The position numbers and the translations under genes are program-made. Source: Dactylosporangium vinaceum (GTDB taxonomy: Bacteria > Actinomycetota > Actinomycetes > Mycobacteriales > Micromonosporaceae). Taken from it: a stretch of DNA of 64,000 nt. Shown one piece after another: positions 44,233 through 52,361 of the stretch. Where the stretch lies: contig NZ_CP061913.1 of NCBI RefSeq assembly GCF_019904175.1, positions 9,920,001 to 9,984,000 on the forward strand, given 5' to 3'. Position 1 is the first letter of the stretch; each line of letters opens with the position of its first letter. The notes below the pieces were generated by a model. It did not search any database, was not told where the DNA came from, and was given only the letters and a program-made list of their open reading frames with translations.

Positions 44233-44414
44233 GCCCGACCGGCCGAAGGCCACGGCCCTCACTGCGCTCCGCCCACGCCACGCCACTGCGGCGTATCCCC
44301 GGCGAGCGGAAGACGGTGGGTCCGGGCTCGGTGCCTGTCGCCGCTGCGGCAACGCTCCCACCCCACCCCCGGAATAGCGTGTACGGCCGGCTCCCCGTTA
44401 CCCCCGGGCAGCCG

Positions 44415-44585
44415 GCCGCGCCATTTCCGACCGCCCGCGCCATCTCCAGCCACCCGCGCCATCCCCAGCCGCCAGCGCCGTTGCCGGCCGCCTGCGCCAT
44501 CGCCAGCCGCCCGCGCGGCTTCCGGCCGCCCGCGCCGTTGCCGGCTGCCCGCGCCATCTCCGGCCGCCTGCGTCGACTGCGGCCG
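44415..44585. repeat. Nine tandem 19-bp units
   Basis: Nine gapless copies of a 19-bp unit with consensus CCCGCGCCATCTCCAGCCG. Copies differ at a few positions but spacing never changes. A 19-bp period shifts frame at each copy, so the array is not coding. It runs directly into the 184-bp repeat. Confidence 0.9.
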
Positions 44586-44932
44586 ACTCCCTGGACACCG
44601 CGCAGCATCGCCAGGGTTCCGCCGCTGATGCGCTGTCGGGCCCCTGCCGACGCACCGGGGGCTTGGTGGGCGGACGCCGACGGCGCCTCCGGCCGCGGGA
44701 GTCCGCCAGCGCCGACGAGCACCGCGCACGAGCTTGACGGACGCCGACCGGCGAGTCCGGCTGCAGCCGACTCCCTGGACACCGCGCAGCATCGCCAGGG
44801 TTCCGCCGCTGATGCGCTGCTGAGCCCCTGCCGCCGGATCGGGGACTTGGTGGGCGGACGCCGACGGCGACTCCGGCCACGCGAGTCCGCCAGCGCCGAC
44901 GAGCACCGCGCACGAGCTTGACGGACGCCGAC
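44582..44932. repeat. Two direct repeats of 167 bp, period 184 bp
   Basis: Copies at 44582-44748 and 44766-44932. The first 53 bases (beginning GCCGACTCCCTGGACACCGC) and the last ~50 (through GACGAGCACCGCGCACGAGC and TTGACGGACGCCGAC) are identical or nearly so, with a diverged middle. The 3' end of each copy is also the core of the 67-bp repeat that follows. Confidence 0.9.
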
Positions 44933-45050
44933 AGTGACCCCGCCCTCGCGGGTCCGCCAGCACCGACGAGCACCGCGCACGAGCTTGACGGACGCCGACA
45001 GTGACCCCGCCCTCGCGGGTCCGCCAGCACAGACGAGTACCGCGGGCGGG
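44933..45050. repeat. 67-bp tandem repeat, one full and one partial copy
   Basis: Units start AGTGACCCCGCCCTCGCGGG at 44933 and at 45000. The second breaks down after ~50 bp. Each has the shared core GTCCGCCAGC...TTGACGGACGCCGAC, which occurs four times in all between 44701 and 45050. Confidence 0.88.
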
Positions 45051-45378
45051 GTGGACGAGCAGGAGTTTTGCTGGCCGTTTCGACGGTATGTGCCGCGCCG
45101 GGGTGGTGCTCGACGAAGACGGGCCGGTAGCTGGCGCTGTCGAGGCGGATTTCGCGGCGGCGGCGGAAACGCGCGTTCGCCCCGGCTCGACGTTGATCGG
45201 GCCATTGGGCACGTCAATTCTGGAGTGGATTCGCCGCGTTGGCGGCTTCGGGCCTATGGCGGCGGCGCGGGCGGGGGCGGAAATCGCGGCGATGGGTGCC
45301 GGCGCGTTAGGGCGTGGAGTGGGCTGTGATATTCGCGGAATGGGTGGGATTTGCTCGTCATTGCCGTCCACCGATCGG

Positions 45379-46500
45379 CTAATTCTTCTCCAGCAGCGCG
45401 TGAAGGCGGTCGGCCTGGTTTTCCCAGCGCCACTCGGATTCGACCCAGGCCCGGCCGGCGGCGCCCATTCGGGTGGCGAGTTCGCGGTCCTGCAGCAGGG
45501 TGATGAGGCGGTCGGCCACGGCTTGTACGTCGCGGCCCGGGACCACGAAGCCCGTTTCGCCCTCGCGGACGGCGTTGGGGGCCCCGCCGGAGTCGCCGGC
45601 CAGGACGGGGAGGCCCGTGGCTGACGCCTCCAGGTACACGATGCCCAGGCCCTCGACGTCCAGGCCGCCGCGGCGGGTGCGGCAGGGCATGGCGAAGACG
45701 TCTCCGGCCGCGTAGTGCGCGGGCAGCTCGGACCAGTCGACCGGCCCGGTGAAGATCACGTGGTCGGTCACGCCGTGGTCGCGGGCCAGGCGCTCCAGGG
45801 CCGGGCGGTACGGGCCGCCGCTGACCACCAGGAGTGCGGCGTCCGGCACCGCCTTGCGCACGGCCGGCAAGGACCGGATCAGCACGTCCTGGCCCTTGCG
45901 GGGCACGAGCCGGGAGACGCAGACGATGACCGGACGGGCTTCCAGGCGGTACCGCTGCCGGATCTGTGCCCCTGAGACCTTCGGCGAGTAGGCATCCACG
46001 TCGACCCCCGGCGCGAGCTGCTCGAGCCGGGTCAGCTCACCGATGGCGCGGGCGAGCCGGACCCGGAAGTACTCCCCCAGGTAGGTCACGACGTCGGTCC
46101 CGCGCGCGATCCGCCGCAGCAGCGTGCGCGCCCCGGGCAGCGCGGCCCAGCCGGCCTCGTGGCCGTGGGTGATCGCCACCGCGCGCTCGATGCCGGCCCG
46201 CCGGCGCAGCCCGTCCGCGAGCAGGCCGAGGGGTGCGGCCGCCCCGAACCAGACCCGGTCGCAGCCGCGCGCCCGCGCGATCTCGGCCGCCCGGCGGGCC
46301 ACCTTCGGGGTGGGCAGCAGCATGCCGGTGTCCTCGCGCACGACCTCGAACGGCTGCTCGGCGTCGAACTTCGCGGCGCCGGCGAAGGTGGAGCAGTACA
46401 CGACGACATCGCTCTGCCGTAGGGCGAGATTGTGGACGAACTGCTGGATCCCTCCGGGGCGGGGCGGGAAGTCGTTGGTGATCAGCAGGGAGGTCGCCAC
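45379..46500 (-). CDS. pimB: Phosphatidylinositol mannosyltransferase, PimB type (GT4)
   Basis: Adds the second mannose in phosphatidylinositol mannoside synthesis at the inner face of the membrane, using GDP-mannose (known for the family). The 373-residue protein tracks M. tuberculosis Rv2188c: LLITNDFPPRPGGIQQF, VWFGAAAPLGLLA, ITHGHEAGWAALPGARTLLRRI, CVSRLVPRKGQDVLI, FAMPCRTRRGGLDVEGLGIVYLEA and GDSGGAPNAVREGETG, with the C-terminal EX7E region intact. GTG 46500 is the start. Confidence 0.94.
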   Translation of the reverse strand: MATSLLITNDFPPRPGGIQQFVHNLALRQSDVVVYCSTFAGAAKFDAEQPFEVVREDTGMLLPTPKVARRAAEIARARGCDRVWFGAAAPLGLLADGLRRRAGIERAVAITHGHEAGWAALPGARTLLRRIARGTDVVTYLGEYFRVRLARAIGELTRLEQLAPGVDVDAYSPKVSGAQIRQRYRLEARPVIVCVSRLVPRKGQDVLIRSLPAVRKAVPDAALLVVSGGPYRPALERLARDHGVTDHVIFTGPVDWSELPAHYAAGDVFAMPCRTRRGGLDVEGLGIVYLEASATGLPVLAGDSGGAPNAVREGETGFVVPGRDVQAVADRLITLLQDRELATRMGAAGRAWVESEWRWENQADRLHALLEKN

Positions 46501-46595
46501 TCGCCGACTGTAGCCAGGGGATGAGTGGGGGTACCTAGCGGGAATGGGTACGGGGGCTCAGGCCCCGGGCGGTCGCGGGCGGCAGATTCATCACC

Positions 46596-47144
46596 ATGCC
46601 GCGGCGACGTGACGTTGTCTATCGATGGGTGACCCGGGGGCTGGCGGTCGCGCTGGTGCCCGTCGCCTGGTTCCGGGTGTCGCGCGGGGCCCGCCACGCG
46701 GCCTGTCAGTGGGCGTTGGCGCTGCGGTTCCCGGCCGAGGACCTGGCCGGGCTGACGGGGGCGACGCGGGCCGCGTTCGAGGCGGCCCGCGCCGAGGCGC
46801 TGTGGCGGCACGGGGAGCTGATCGGGCTCACGTCCGGCTACCGCCACCCGCTGGAGCAGGCCCGCCTGTTCGCCGCCGCGGTCGCCGACGACGGCTCGGT
46901 GGCGGCCGCCTGCCGCCGGGTCCTGCCCCCGCACGCCTCCCGGCACGTGGCCGGCACCGCGCTGGACGTGCGGCCGCGTGAGGGCGCCGCGTGGCTGGAG
47001 CGCCACGGTGGCCGGCACGGGCTGTACCGAACGTATGACAACGAGTGGTGGCATTTCGAGTACCGGCCGGACGGCTGCCCCGTCCGACTGCCCCACCCCG
47101 GGCTGGCGGCGCCGGCGGCACACGCATACGTGATCGATCGGTGA
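46596..47144 (+). CDS. M15 (VanY/D-Ala-D-Ala carboxypeptidase-like) peptidase
   Basis: A 182-residue zinc peptidase of the M15 type. SGYRHPLEQARLF, the zinc motif SRHVAGTALDV (SxHxxGxAxD) and NEWWHFEY (ExxWH) are all present, so it should be active on peptidoglycan stem peptides. The N-terminus (VVYRWVTRGLAVALVPVAWFRV) could be a signal anchor. The ATG at 46596 has no good ribosome site. Its stop overlaps the start of the histidine kinase gene (TGATG), implying co-expression. Confidence 0.85.
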   Translation: MPRRRDVVYRWVTRGLAVALVPVAWFRVSRGARHAACQWALALRFPAEDLAGLTGATRAAFEAARAEALWRHGELIGLTSGYRHPLEQARLFAAAVADDGSVAAACRRVLPPHASRHVAGTALDVRPREGAAWLERHGGRHGLYRTYDNEWWHFEYRPDGCPVRLPHPGLAAPAAHAYVIDR

Positions 47145-49147
47145 TGATGTCCGCAATGGAATCTCCGAAGACCCCACCGGGCAGCCGGACCGCGGTGCTG
47201 CTCGGCGGCCTGAGCGCCCCACTGTTGATCATGGCGACGGCCGGCCGGTTCTACCCGCCGGAGATCAACCCCGCCCCGACGCTGAACCTGTACGTGGCCG
47301 TCTCGCCGGCCGACGCCGGGCAGGCCGTGTACTTCCTGGCGCCGATCGTCGCCATCGTGGCCGGCCTGCTCCTGCTGCGCCGATGGCCGCTGCTGCTCGT
47401 CGTGGCCGGGCTGCTCGCGCTGCCCAACCTGCTCCAGACCGTATGGTCGCCGCCCGCGCTGATCCAGGCGCTGACCTGGGCCGCCCAGCCGCTGGCCTTC
47501 ATCGCGCTCCTGGCCGCCGCCCAGTCGATGCTGCGCCGCGGCGCCGCCGGCTGGGGCACCCTGCTCGCCGCCCTCGGCGTCGGCGCCGCACCGCTGGGGA
47601 TGGCGCTGCCCGGCTTCTGGTGGCCGTCGACCGAGGGAATCGCGACGGCACAGCGGGCGCTGGTGCTGGTGCCGCTCGCGTTCGCCGCCGCGGCCGCCGT
47701 CCTGCTGCGCGGGCGCGACCCGGAGGCGGCCGGCGAGACCGGCTGGGCCCGAACCCGCCTGATCCTGGCCGGCGGTCTGGCGCTCACGCTGAGCTTCCCG
47801 CTGGGCTCGATAAGCCCGGAGCGCCTGGGCGCCATGCTCGACGTCTCGTCGGCGACGATCGTCCGCAACGCCTACCTGGTCTACGTGATCGCCGGGGCGA
47901 TCACGCTCGTCGTCGTGACCGCGCTTGCCGCGATGGCCGGCCCGTGGTCGCTGGGCGGCGCCCTGACCGTCGCGACCGCCATGGTCGCCATGGTCGCGCC
48001 GGTGCTCCTGGCACTGCACGCGCTGGAGCCCAGCGGCGCCGCGCTGCCGGCGATCGCCGCCGGTGTGGCGATCGGGGCGGCACTGGCCCGGAGCCGCCGC
48101 CGCTTCCCGCTGACGGTGGGCATGGCGGTGGCCGCGGCCATCGTCCTGTTCATCACCTACGCCGGCACGTCGGGCAACCCGGACCGCCTGATCCAGCTGC
48201 GCAGTGTCGTCCCGGCCGTCCTGATCGCCGTGGCGGTCATCGGGGCCGTCACGGCGACGGCGGGTACCGTCGCCTCGGCTCTTGCGCCGACCGGCGCCGT
48301 GCCGGCCACCCTCGGCCCGCTGGCGGTCGTGCTGGCTCTCGGCGGCCGCTGGGTGGTGGTGGCCACCACGTATCGGAAGTCGGAGGTGCAGGACCTGCGG
48401 CCGGCGCTGAGCTCGGGCTACTACGAGTCGATCGACCACCTGCCGACCTCCGGCATCCTGCTGCTCATCGCGGCGGCGGCCGTCGGCGGCCTGGGCTTCG
48501 CCCACCAGTGGGCCACCCGCCGGGCCGACCGCCGGCGCGCCGAGCAGATCCGCGAGGAGGCGGCCGAGGCCGAGCGCAACCGCCTGGCCCGCCCCATCCA
48601 CGACGGCGTCCTGCAGGTCCTGTCCCTGATGCAGCGGCACGGCCAGGAGATGGGCGGCGCCGGGGCCCGGCTGGCCACGCTGGCCGGCGAGCAGGAGCGG
48701 GCCCTGCGCAACCTGCTGTCCGGCGGCCCCCCGACAGCCGTCTCGGCCGACGCGGACCTCCGCGCGGCGCTGATGGCGTTCACCTCGCCGAAGGTGGAGG
48801 TGGCCGCGCCGGCCGGCCGGGTGCTCCTGCCCGCGGCCGCCACCGCCGAGCTCACCGCCGCCGTGCAGGCCGCGCTGGACAACGTCGGGCGCCATGCCGG
48901 CCCCGACGCCCACACCTGGGTGCTCCTCGAGGACGAGGGCGACGGTGTGCGGGTCACGGTGCGCGACAACGGGCGCGGCTTCGAGCCGGACCGGCTGCCG
49001 GAGGCCGCCGCAGCGGGCCGCCTGGGTGTGGCCCAGTCGATGCGGGGCCGGATCGACGACCTGGGCGGCCAGACCTCGATCCACAGCCGCCCGGGGCGGG
49101 GCACCGAGGTGGAGTTCTACGTGCCGAGGACCGGCGGCCGGCCGTAG
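47144..49147 (+). CDS. Large membrane sensor histidine kinase without adjacent regulator
   Basis: About 667 residues: ten or so membrane helices in the first ~460, then a short kinase core. The histidine box reads RLARPIHDGVLQVLSLMQ, and the ATPase has QAALDNVGRHAGPDAH, VRDNGRGFEPDRLPE and GRGTEVEFYV. ATG 47144 overlaps the peptidase stop; GTG 47141 and ATG 47147 are equally possible. No response regulator gene follows; instead a decayed AraC gene overlaps its 3' end on the other strand. Pairing with a distant regulator is likely. Confidence 0.85.
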   Translation: MMSAMESPKTPPGSRTAVLLGGLSAPLLIMATAGRFYPPEINPAPTLNLYVAVSPADAGQAVYFLAPIVAIVAGLLLLRRWPLLLVVAGLLALPNLLQTVWSPPALIQALTWAAQPLAFIALLAAAQSMLRRGAAGWGTLLAALGVGAAPLGMALPGFWWPSTEGIATAQRALVLVPLAFAAAAAVLLRGRDPEAAGETGWARTRLILAGGLALTLSFPLGSISPERLGAMLDVSSATIVRNAYLVYVIAGAITLVVVTALAAMAGPWSLGGALTVATAMVAMVAPVLLALHALEPSGAALPAIAAGVAIGAALARSRRRFPLTVGMAVAAAIVLFITYAGTSGNPDRLIQLRSVVPAVLIAVAVIGAVTATAGTVASALAPTGAVPATLGPLAVVLALGGRWVVVATTYRKSEVQDLRPALSSGYYESIDHLPTSGILLLIAAAAVGGLGFAHQWATRRADRRRAEQIREEAAEAERNRLARPIHDGVLQVLSLMQRHGQEMGGAGARLATLAGEQERALRNLLSGGPPTAVSADADLRAALMAFTSPKVEVAAPAGRVLLPAAATAELTAAVQAALDNVGRHAGPDAHTWVLLEDEGDGVRVTVRDNGRGFEPDRLPEAAAAGRLGVAQSMRGRIDDLGGQTSIHSRPGRGTEVEFYVPRTGGRP

Positions 49148-49680
49148 ACGGCCTGGTAGCTGACCGAAGCGACAGCGGTCGGGAAAACCCCAACGACGGG
49201 CGACTTCGGCGACGGTACTGGTCGTGGCCCCAAGGCCGCGATGAGCGTGCTCGAGACGCACCCGGTGCAGGTACGCGGTCGGCGTGGTGCCGAGGTGCCG
49301 GCGGAAGGCATGCTGCACGGTGCGGATGGTGACGGACGTGGCGCCGCGATGTCGGCGACGGCGATGTCACGGTGGGCGTTGTCGTCGCTGTACGCGACCG
49401 CGCGGCGCAGCGTGGCCGGGTGCGCGTCGCGGCGATCCTCGATGATCGGCTCGCGTAGGGCGTCGTTGGGGAAGACGCTGAGCGCGGCGGCCACCAGCCG
49501 AGCCGTGGTGCCGGCGAGCGGCGGCGGTCATCCGCAGCACGACGTTGTCACACGGCATCTCGAACGGCCGCCCGGCCGGAATCAGCACCACGTCCCTCGG
49601 CTGGAACGAAGGCTTCCGAGCTCCCATCCGCACCCTGTAGTGCCCCAGCAGGATCACCGCCGCCATGACCGCCCGGACGG
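49117..49680 (-). pseudogene. AraC-family regulator, frameshifted remnant
   Basis: Pieces of one AraC protein lie in three frames. An N-terminal cupin-like part (GHYRVRMGARKPSFQPRDVV, LIPAGRPFEMPCDN) is in the frame at 49540-49666. The linker and first helix (SVFPNDALREPIIEDRRDAH, NAHRDIAVADIAA) follow at 49350-49500 in another frame. Near 49350 the frame shifts again for the helix-turn-helix (RTVQHAFRRHLGTTPTAYLH, STVAEVARRWGFPDRCRF), and it shifts a third time before the final SYQAVYGRPPVLGT. At least three frameshifts, so no function. It overlaps the 3' end of the convergent kinase by about 30 bp. Confidence 0.8.
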
Positions 49681-49749
49681 GGTCGGCCCGGACGGGGTCG
49701 GCCCGGACGGGGTCGGCCCGGACGGGGTCGGCCGGGACGGGGTCGGCCG
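49675..49749. repeat. Five tandem 15-bp units
   Basis: Five gapless copies of CGGACGGGGTCGGCC; the fifth differs at one base. The array sits at the 5' edge of the AraC remnant and may mark where its N-terminal coding part was lost. Confidence 0.92.
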
Positions 49750-50741
49750 GTCCGGGCCGGCCCGGACCGCGAGCGCGGCCCGGTGCGTGAGGACGTCAAC
49801 CGCAAGCTCCCCAGCGGCCGCGAGCCCCGACCTGGTCCGATACGGCCCAACCGGCCGCCGCCCCGCAACCGATGCTGGCTGGAGCTGCGCCGAAGAAACT
49901 CGTGCGCCACCTCGAAGTCAGCGGTGTCGAGCCTGGTCCGCACGCGGACAGAGCACGGGGCTCGGGACGCAGGAGCGCGTGCGGAAGGGCGCAGGCGAAA
50001 GCAGGCGCGGGGATGTGACGCGGCAGAAGTGGGCGTGGACGGAACGCAGGAGCCCACGCGCGCGGGCGCGGACCGGGCGGAGCGTGGGCGCGGCAGCGGG
50101 CGTGGAGCATGGGCGCGGAGCGTGGGCGCGGGCGCGGGCGCGGGCGCGGGCGTGGGCGCGGGCGCGGGCGCGGAGCGTGGGCGCGGGCGCGGGCGCGGGC
50201 GCGGAGCGTGGGCGCGGGCGCGGACATGACCGCGGACGGAGCGCGGTGCTCGGGACGGAGAACGCGCACGAGCGTGGCGCGGGACCGCGGGCGCAGGACG
50301 CGGACGGGGCTCACGGCACGGGAGCGCGGCGCGGAGTACGAGGGAGGCCGCGGACGCACTGTGCCGGATGGGTGCAGCGGAAGCGGGGCGGACGAGGCAA
50401 GGAAACGGGCGCAGGCACATGACCCGGCGAAGTACGGGAGCAGACGGGGTTGCGGGGGATGCCGGAGCGCGCGGGCGAGGCGCGGGGTGGGCGCAGACGG
50501 AAGCGGGGCGGACGGAAGCACGGACACGCGCGCGGGCACCGGCACGGGCGAAGAGCGAGAGCCGAAGTGCCGGGACGCGGAAGCGCGCGGGCGGAGCGCA
50601 GGAGCACGCGGACGGAGCCCGCGCCGAGAGAGCGCCGGGTGCGGAGATCCCCAGGGCAGAGGCGCACGAGCGCGGGACTACGGAGGGCCTGAGTGCCTGC
50701 GTGTTGCGCGTTGGGTGAGAGGCCGGTGATGGGCTGGGGCT
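49750..50741. other. 1-kb G-rich low-complexity region
   Basis: No credible gene. The + strand is strongly G- and purine-rich, and 50104-50222 is a degenerate hexanucleotide run (GGGCGC)n broken by CGGAGCGTGGGCGC blocks. The open frames read as Gly-Arg or Ala-Pro repeats and appear in several phases at once, a sign of composition rather than coding. It separates the AraC remnant from the M48 protease gene. Confidence 0.7.
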
Positions 50742-51998
50742 TTAGGGGTGGGATCGGGACCAGGCTCTTGAGGCGGCCATGCGTTCGACGGCTGTGGGGT
50801 GGGTGCCGAAGAGGAATTGTTCCAGGGGGTTGGGGTCGGGGTCGCCCAGGTTGACCAGGGCTAGGCGGCCCTGCATGGCTTCGAAGTCGGCTGGGTCGGC
50901 GGTCAGGGTCAGGGCGTGGGTGTCGGCTCTTGCCTCGATGCGGCGGGAGATGAAGGCCTGGGCGGGGCCGGCTACGAGGCTGGCGGCGGTGGCTATGGCC
51001 AGGAGCAGGGCCAGGGCCCTTGGTTCGGCTATCGAGTCGACGCGGGCCAGGCGGAGCAGGGCGGTCCAGGAGCCCAGCAGGTACAGGGCGCACACCGCGG
51101 CCGCGGCGCCCAGGGCGCCCAGCAAGGTGCCCGTGAGGACGTCACCGGCCTTGGCGTGGCCGAGTTCGTGGGCCACGACCGACTCGACCTCGGCGGGTGG
51201 GGCCTTGTCGAGCAGGGTGTCGTAGACGACGATGCGGCGGGTCGGGCCGAGGCCGGAGACGTACGCGTTCACCGCCCGCGTGCGCCGGGAGGCGTCGGCG
51301 ACCAGGACGTCGCGGACGGGTACGCCGTCGCGGGCGGCGAGGGCCATCAGGTTGGCGCGCAGTTCGCCTTCCGGCATTGGGGTGAACTTGTTGAAGACCG
51401 GCTCCACCAGCAGCGGGAAGACGAACGTGAGCAGCACGGTCAGCGCGGCGGCGCCGGCGGCTCCCCACGCCCACCACCACGCCGGGGCGAAGTGGGTGAT
51501 CGTGTAGAACGCGACAAGGACTATCGCGCCGATGACCGCGCCCACCGCGTAGCCCTTGAGCAGGTCGATCGTCCAGTCGCCCCAGCCCTGGGTGGAGAGG
51601 CCGTAGCGGCGCAGGATCGACTGGCGCCACGCCGACAGCGGCAGGGCCACCACCTCGCCGATCAGCGTGACAAGCAGGCCCCCCAGCAGCGCCCGGGCCA
51701 GCCAGTGGCCGCCGAACGGGCGGCCGGCCTGCTCCACCAGCCAGGAGCCGGCCGGGGTCAGGCCCAGCAGGAGGGCGACGACGAGGCCCAGGACGATGGA
51801 GAGGTACATGCCGGGGCGCAGCGCCCCGTGGAACGCCCGGCCCTGCGCGACCGCGTCCTTGGGCAGCGTCTCGAGCGCGGCCAGCTGGTCGGCGCGGGGC
51901 GCGGGGGCCGCCGCCCACGGCACCCGCAGCAGGGCGACGACCGCAGCCGCGATGATCAGCACGACGAGCGTGATCGTGGCCCAGAGACGAGGCGTCAT
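50742..51998 (-). CDS. M48-family (Ste24-like) membrane metalloprotease
   Basis: A 418-residue integral membrane zinc protease like the CAAX protease Ste24. Zinc site VVAHELGHAKAGD (HExxH) and third ligand in RRIEARADTHAL; VEPVFNKFTPMPEGELR is the usual conserved block before it. About six to seven membrane segments. GTG/ATG context: ATG 51998 is the start. It follows the small 4-Cys gene by 9 bp on the same strand, so the two are one unit. Substrate unknown; related proteases handle misfolded membrane proteins. Confidence 0.92.
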   Translation of the reverse strand: MTPRLWATITLVVLIIAAAVVALLRVPWAAAPAPRADQLAALETLPKDAVAQGRAFHGALRPGMYLSIVLGLVVALLLGLTPAGSWLVEQAGRPFGGHWLARALLGGLLVTLIGEVVALPLSAWRQSILRRYGLSTQGWGDWTIDLLKGYAVGAVIGAIVLVAFYTITHFAPAWWWAWGAAGAAALTVLLTFVFPLLVEPVFNKFTPMPEGELRANLMALAARDGVPVRDVLVADASRRTRAVNAYVSGLGPTRRIVVYDTLLDKAPPAEVESVVAHELGHAKAGDVLTGTLLGALGAAAAVCALYLLGSWTALLRLARVDSIAEPRALALLLAIATAASLVAGPAQAFISRRIEARADTHALTLTADPADFEAMQGRLALVNLGDPDPNPLEQFLFGTHPTAVERMAASRAWSRSHP

Positions 51999-52007
51999 CG
52001 CGTCAGC

Positions 52008-52244
52008 CTATGCGGCGCGGCCGTTGCGGCGGCGGGGCGTGGGGATGGGGGTCACGGGAATGGTCTCGAAGTGGGTCGGCTCCAGCACGGTGACCTCGAA
52101 CCCGGCGAGCTCGAACACCTCGATGGCGTTGACCTCCTCGGGGCCGAGCTGGTGAAACGCCTGCGGGGTGTCGAGCAGCAGGGTCACCACGCAACTGCTG
52201 CAGGACTTGCCCCGCACCGTGCAGCTTTCGCAGTCGACGAGCAT
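52008..52244 (-). CDS. Small 4-Cys protein upstream of the M48 protease
   Basis: A 78-residue protein. The N-terminal half has two CxxC pairs (DCESCTVRGKSCSSCVV), a likely zinc or redox site. The rest (PQAFHQLGPEEVNAIEVFELAGFEVTVLEP) looks like a short alpha/beta unit. ATG 52244 has GGAGGAG just upstream; the frame is open to 52352 but without support. It lies 9 bp before the M48 gene. I do not recognise its function. Confidence 0.8.
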   Translation of the reverse strand: MLVDCESCTVRGKSCSSCVVTLLLDTPQAFHQLGPEEVNAIEVFELAGFEVTVLEPTHFETIPVTPIPTPRRRNGRAA

Positions 52245-52361
52245 CGCTCCTCCAATTACCGACGTTCCGCCGCGGCCGGCTTGCGCCGACTTTGGCGTAT
52301 CGGTGAACCCGATAGCACGAACGGTAGCGGTGGGGTACGACAAAAAATGCAAATGCCCTGG

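Larger units (their letters stand above)
44233..45378. other. 1.15-kb gene-free, repeat-built region
   Basis: No frame on either strand looks like a real gene: the long open frames are repetitive, rich in Arg/Pro/Ala/Ser and change reading phase over repeats whose periods (19, 184 and 67 bp) are not multiples of three. The core 44415-45050 is built from three adjoining repeat families, listed separately. The last ~330 bp (45050-45378) hold an unsupported frame opposite the pimB end. It separates a two-component operon from pimB, which converges on it. Confidence 0.7.

Noticed and set aside
44415..44585. CRISPR array or plasmid-type iterons
   Set aside because: The 19-bp units are contiguous without spacers, so not CRISPR. 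There is no rep gene, AT-rich stretch or DnaA box nearby to support an origin.
44259..45371. 370-residue minus-strand open frame through the repeats
   Set aside because: The protein is Ser/Arg/Pro repeat text arising from GC-rich repeats with 19-, 184- and 67-bp periods, and other frames are open at the same place.
45001..45624. Long + strand open frame opposite the pimB end
   Set aside because: Its first part lies in the repeat region and its end is antisense to pimB; codon use is irregular, there is no ribosome site and no family match. A small real gene in 45100-45378 cannot be fully excluded.
49548..50729. Several long open frames in the G-rich block
   Set aside because: Gly-Arg or Ala-Pro repeat text occurs in multiple frames on both strands, which reflects base composition; no starts with ribosome sites and no recognisable domain.
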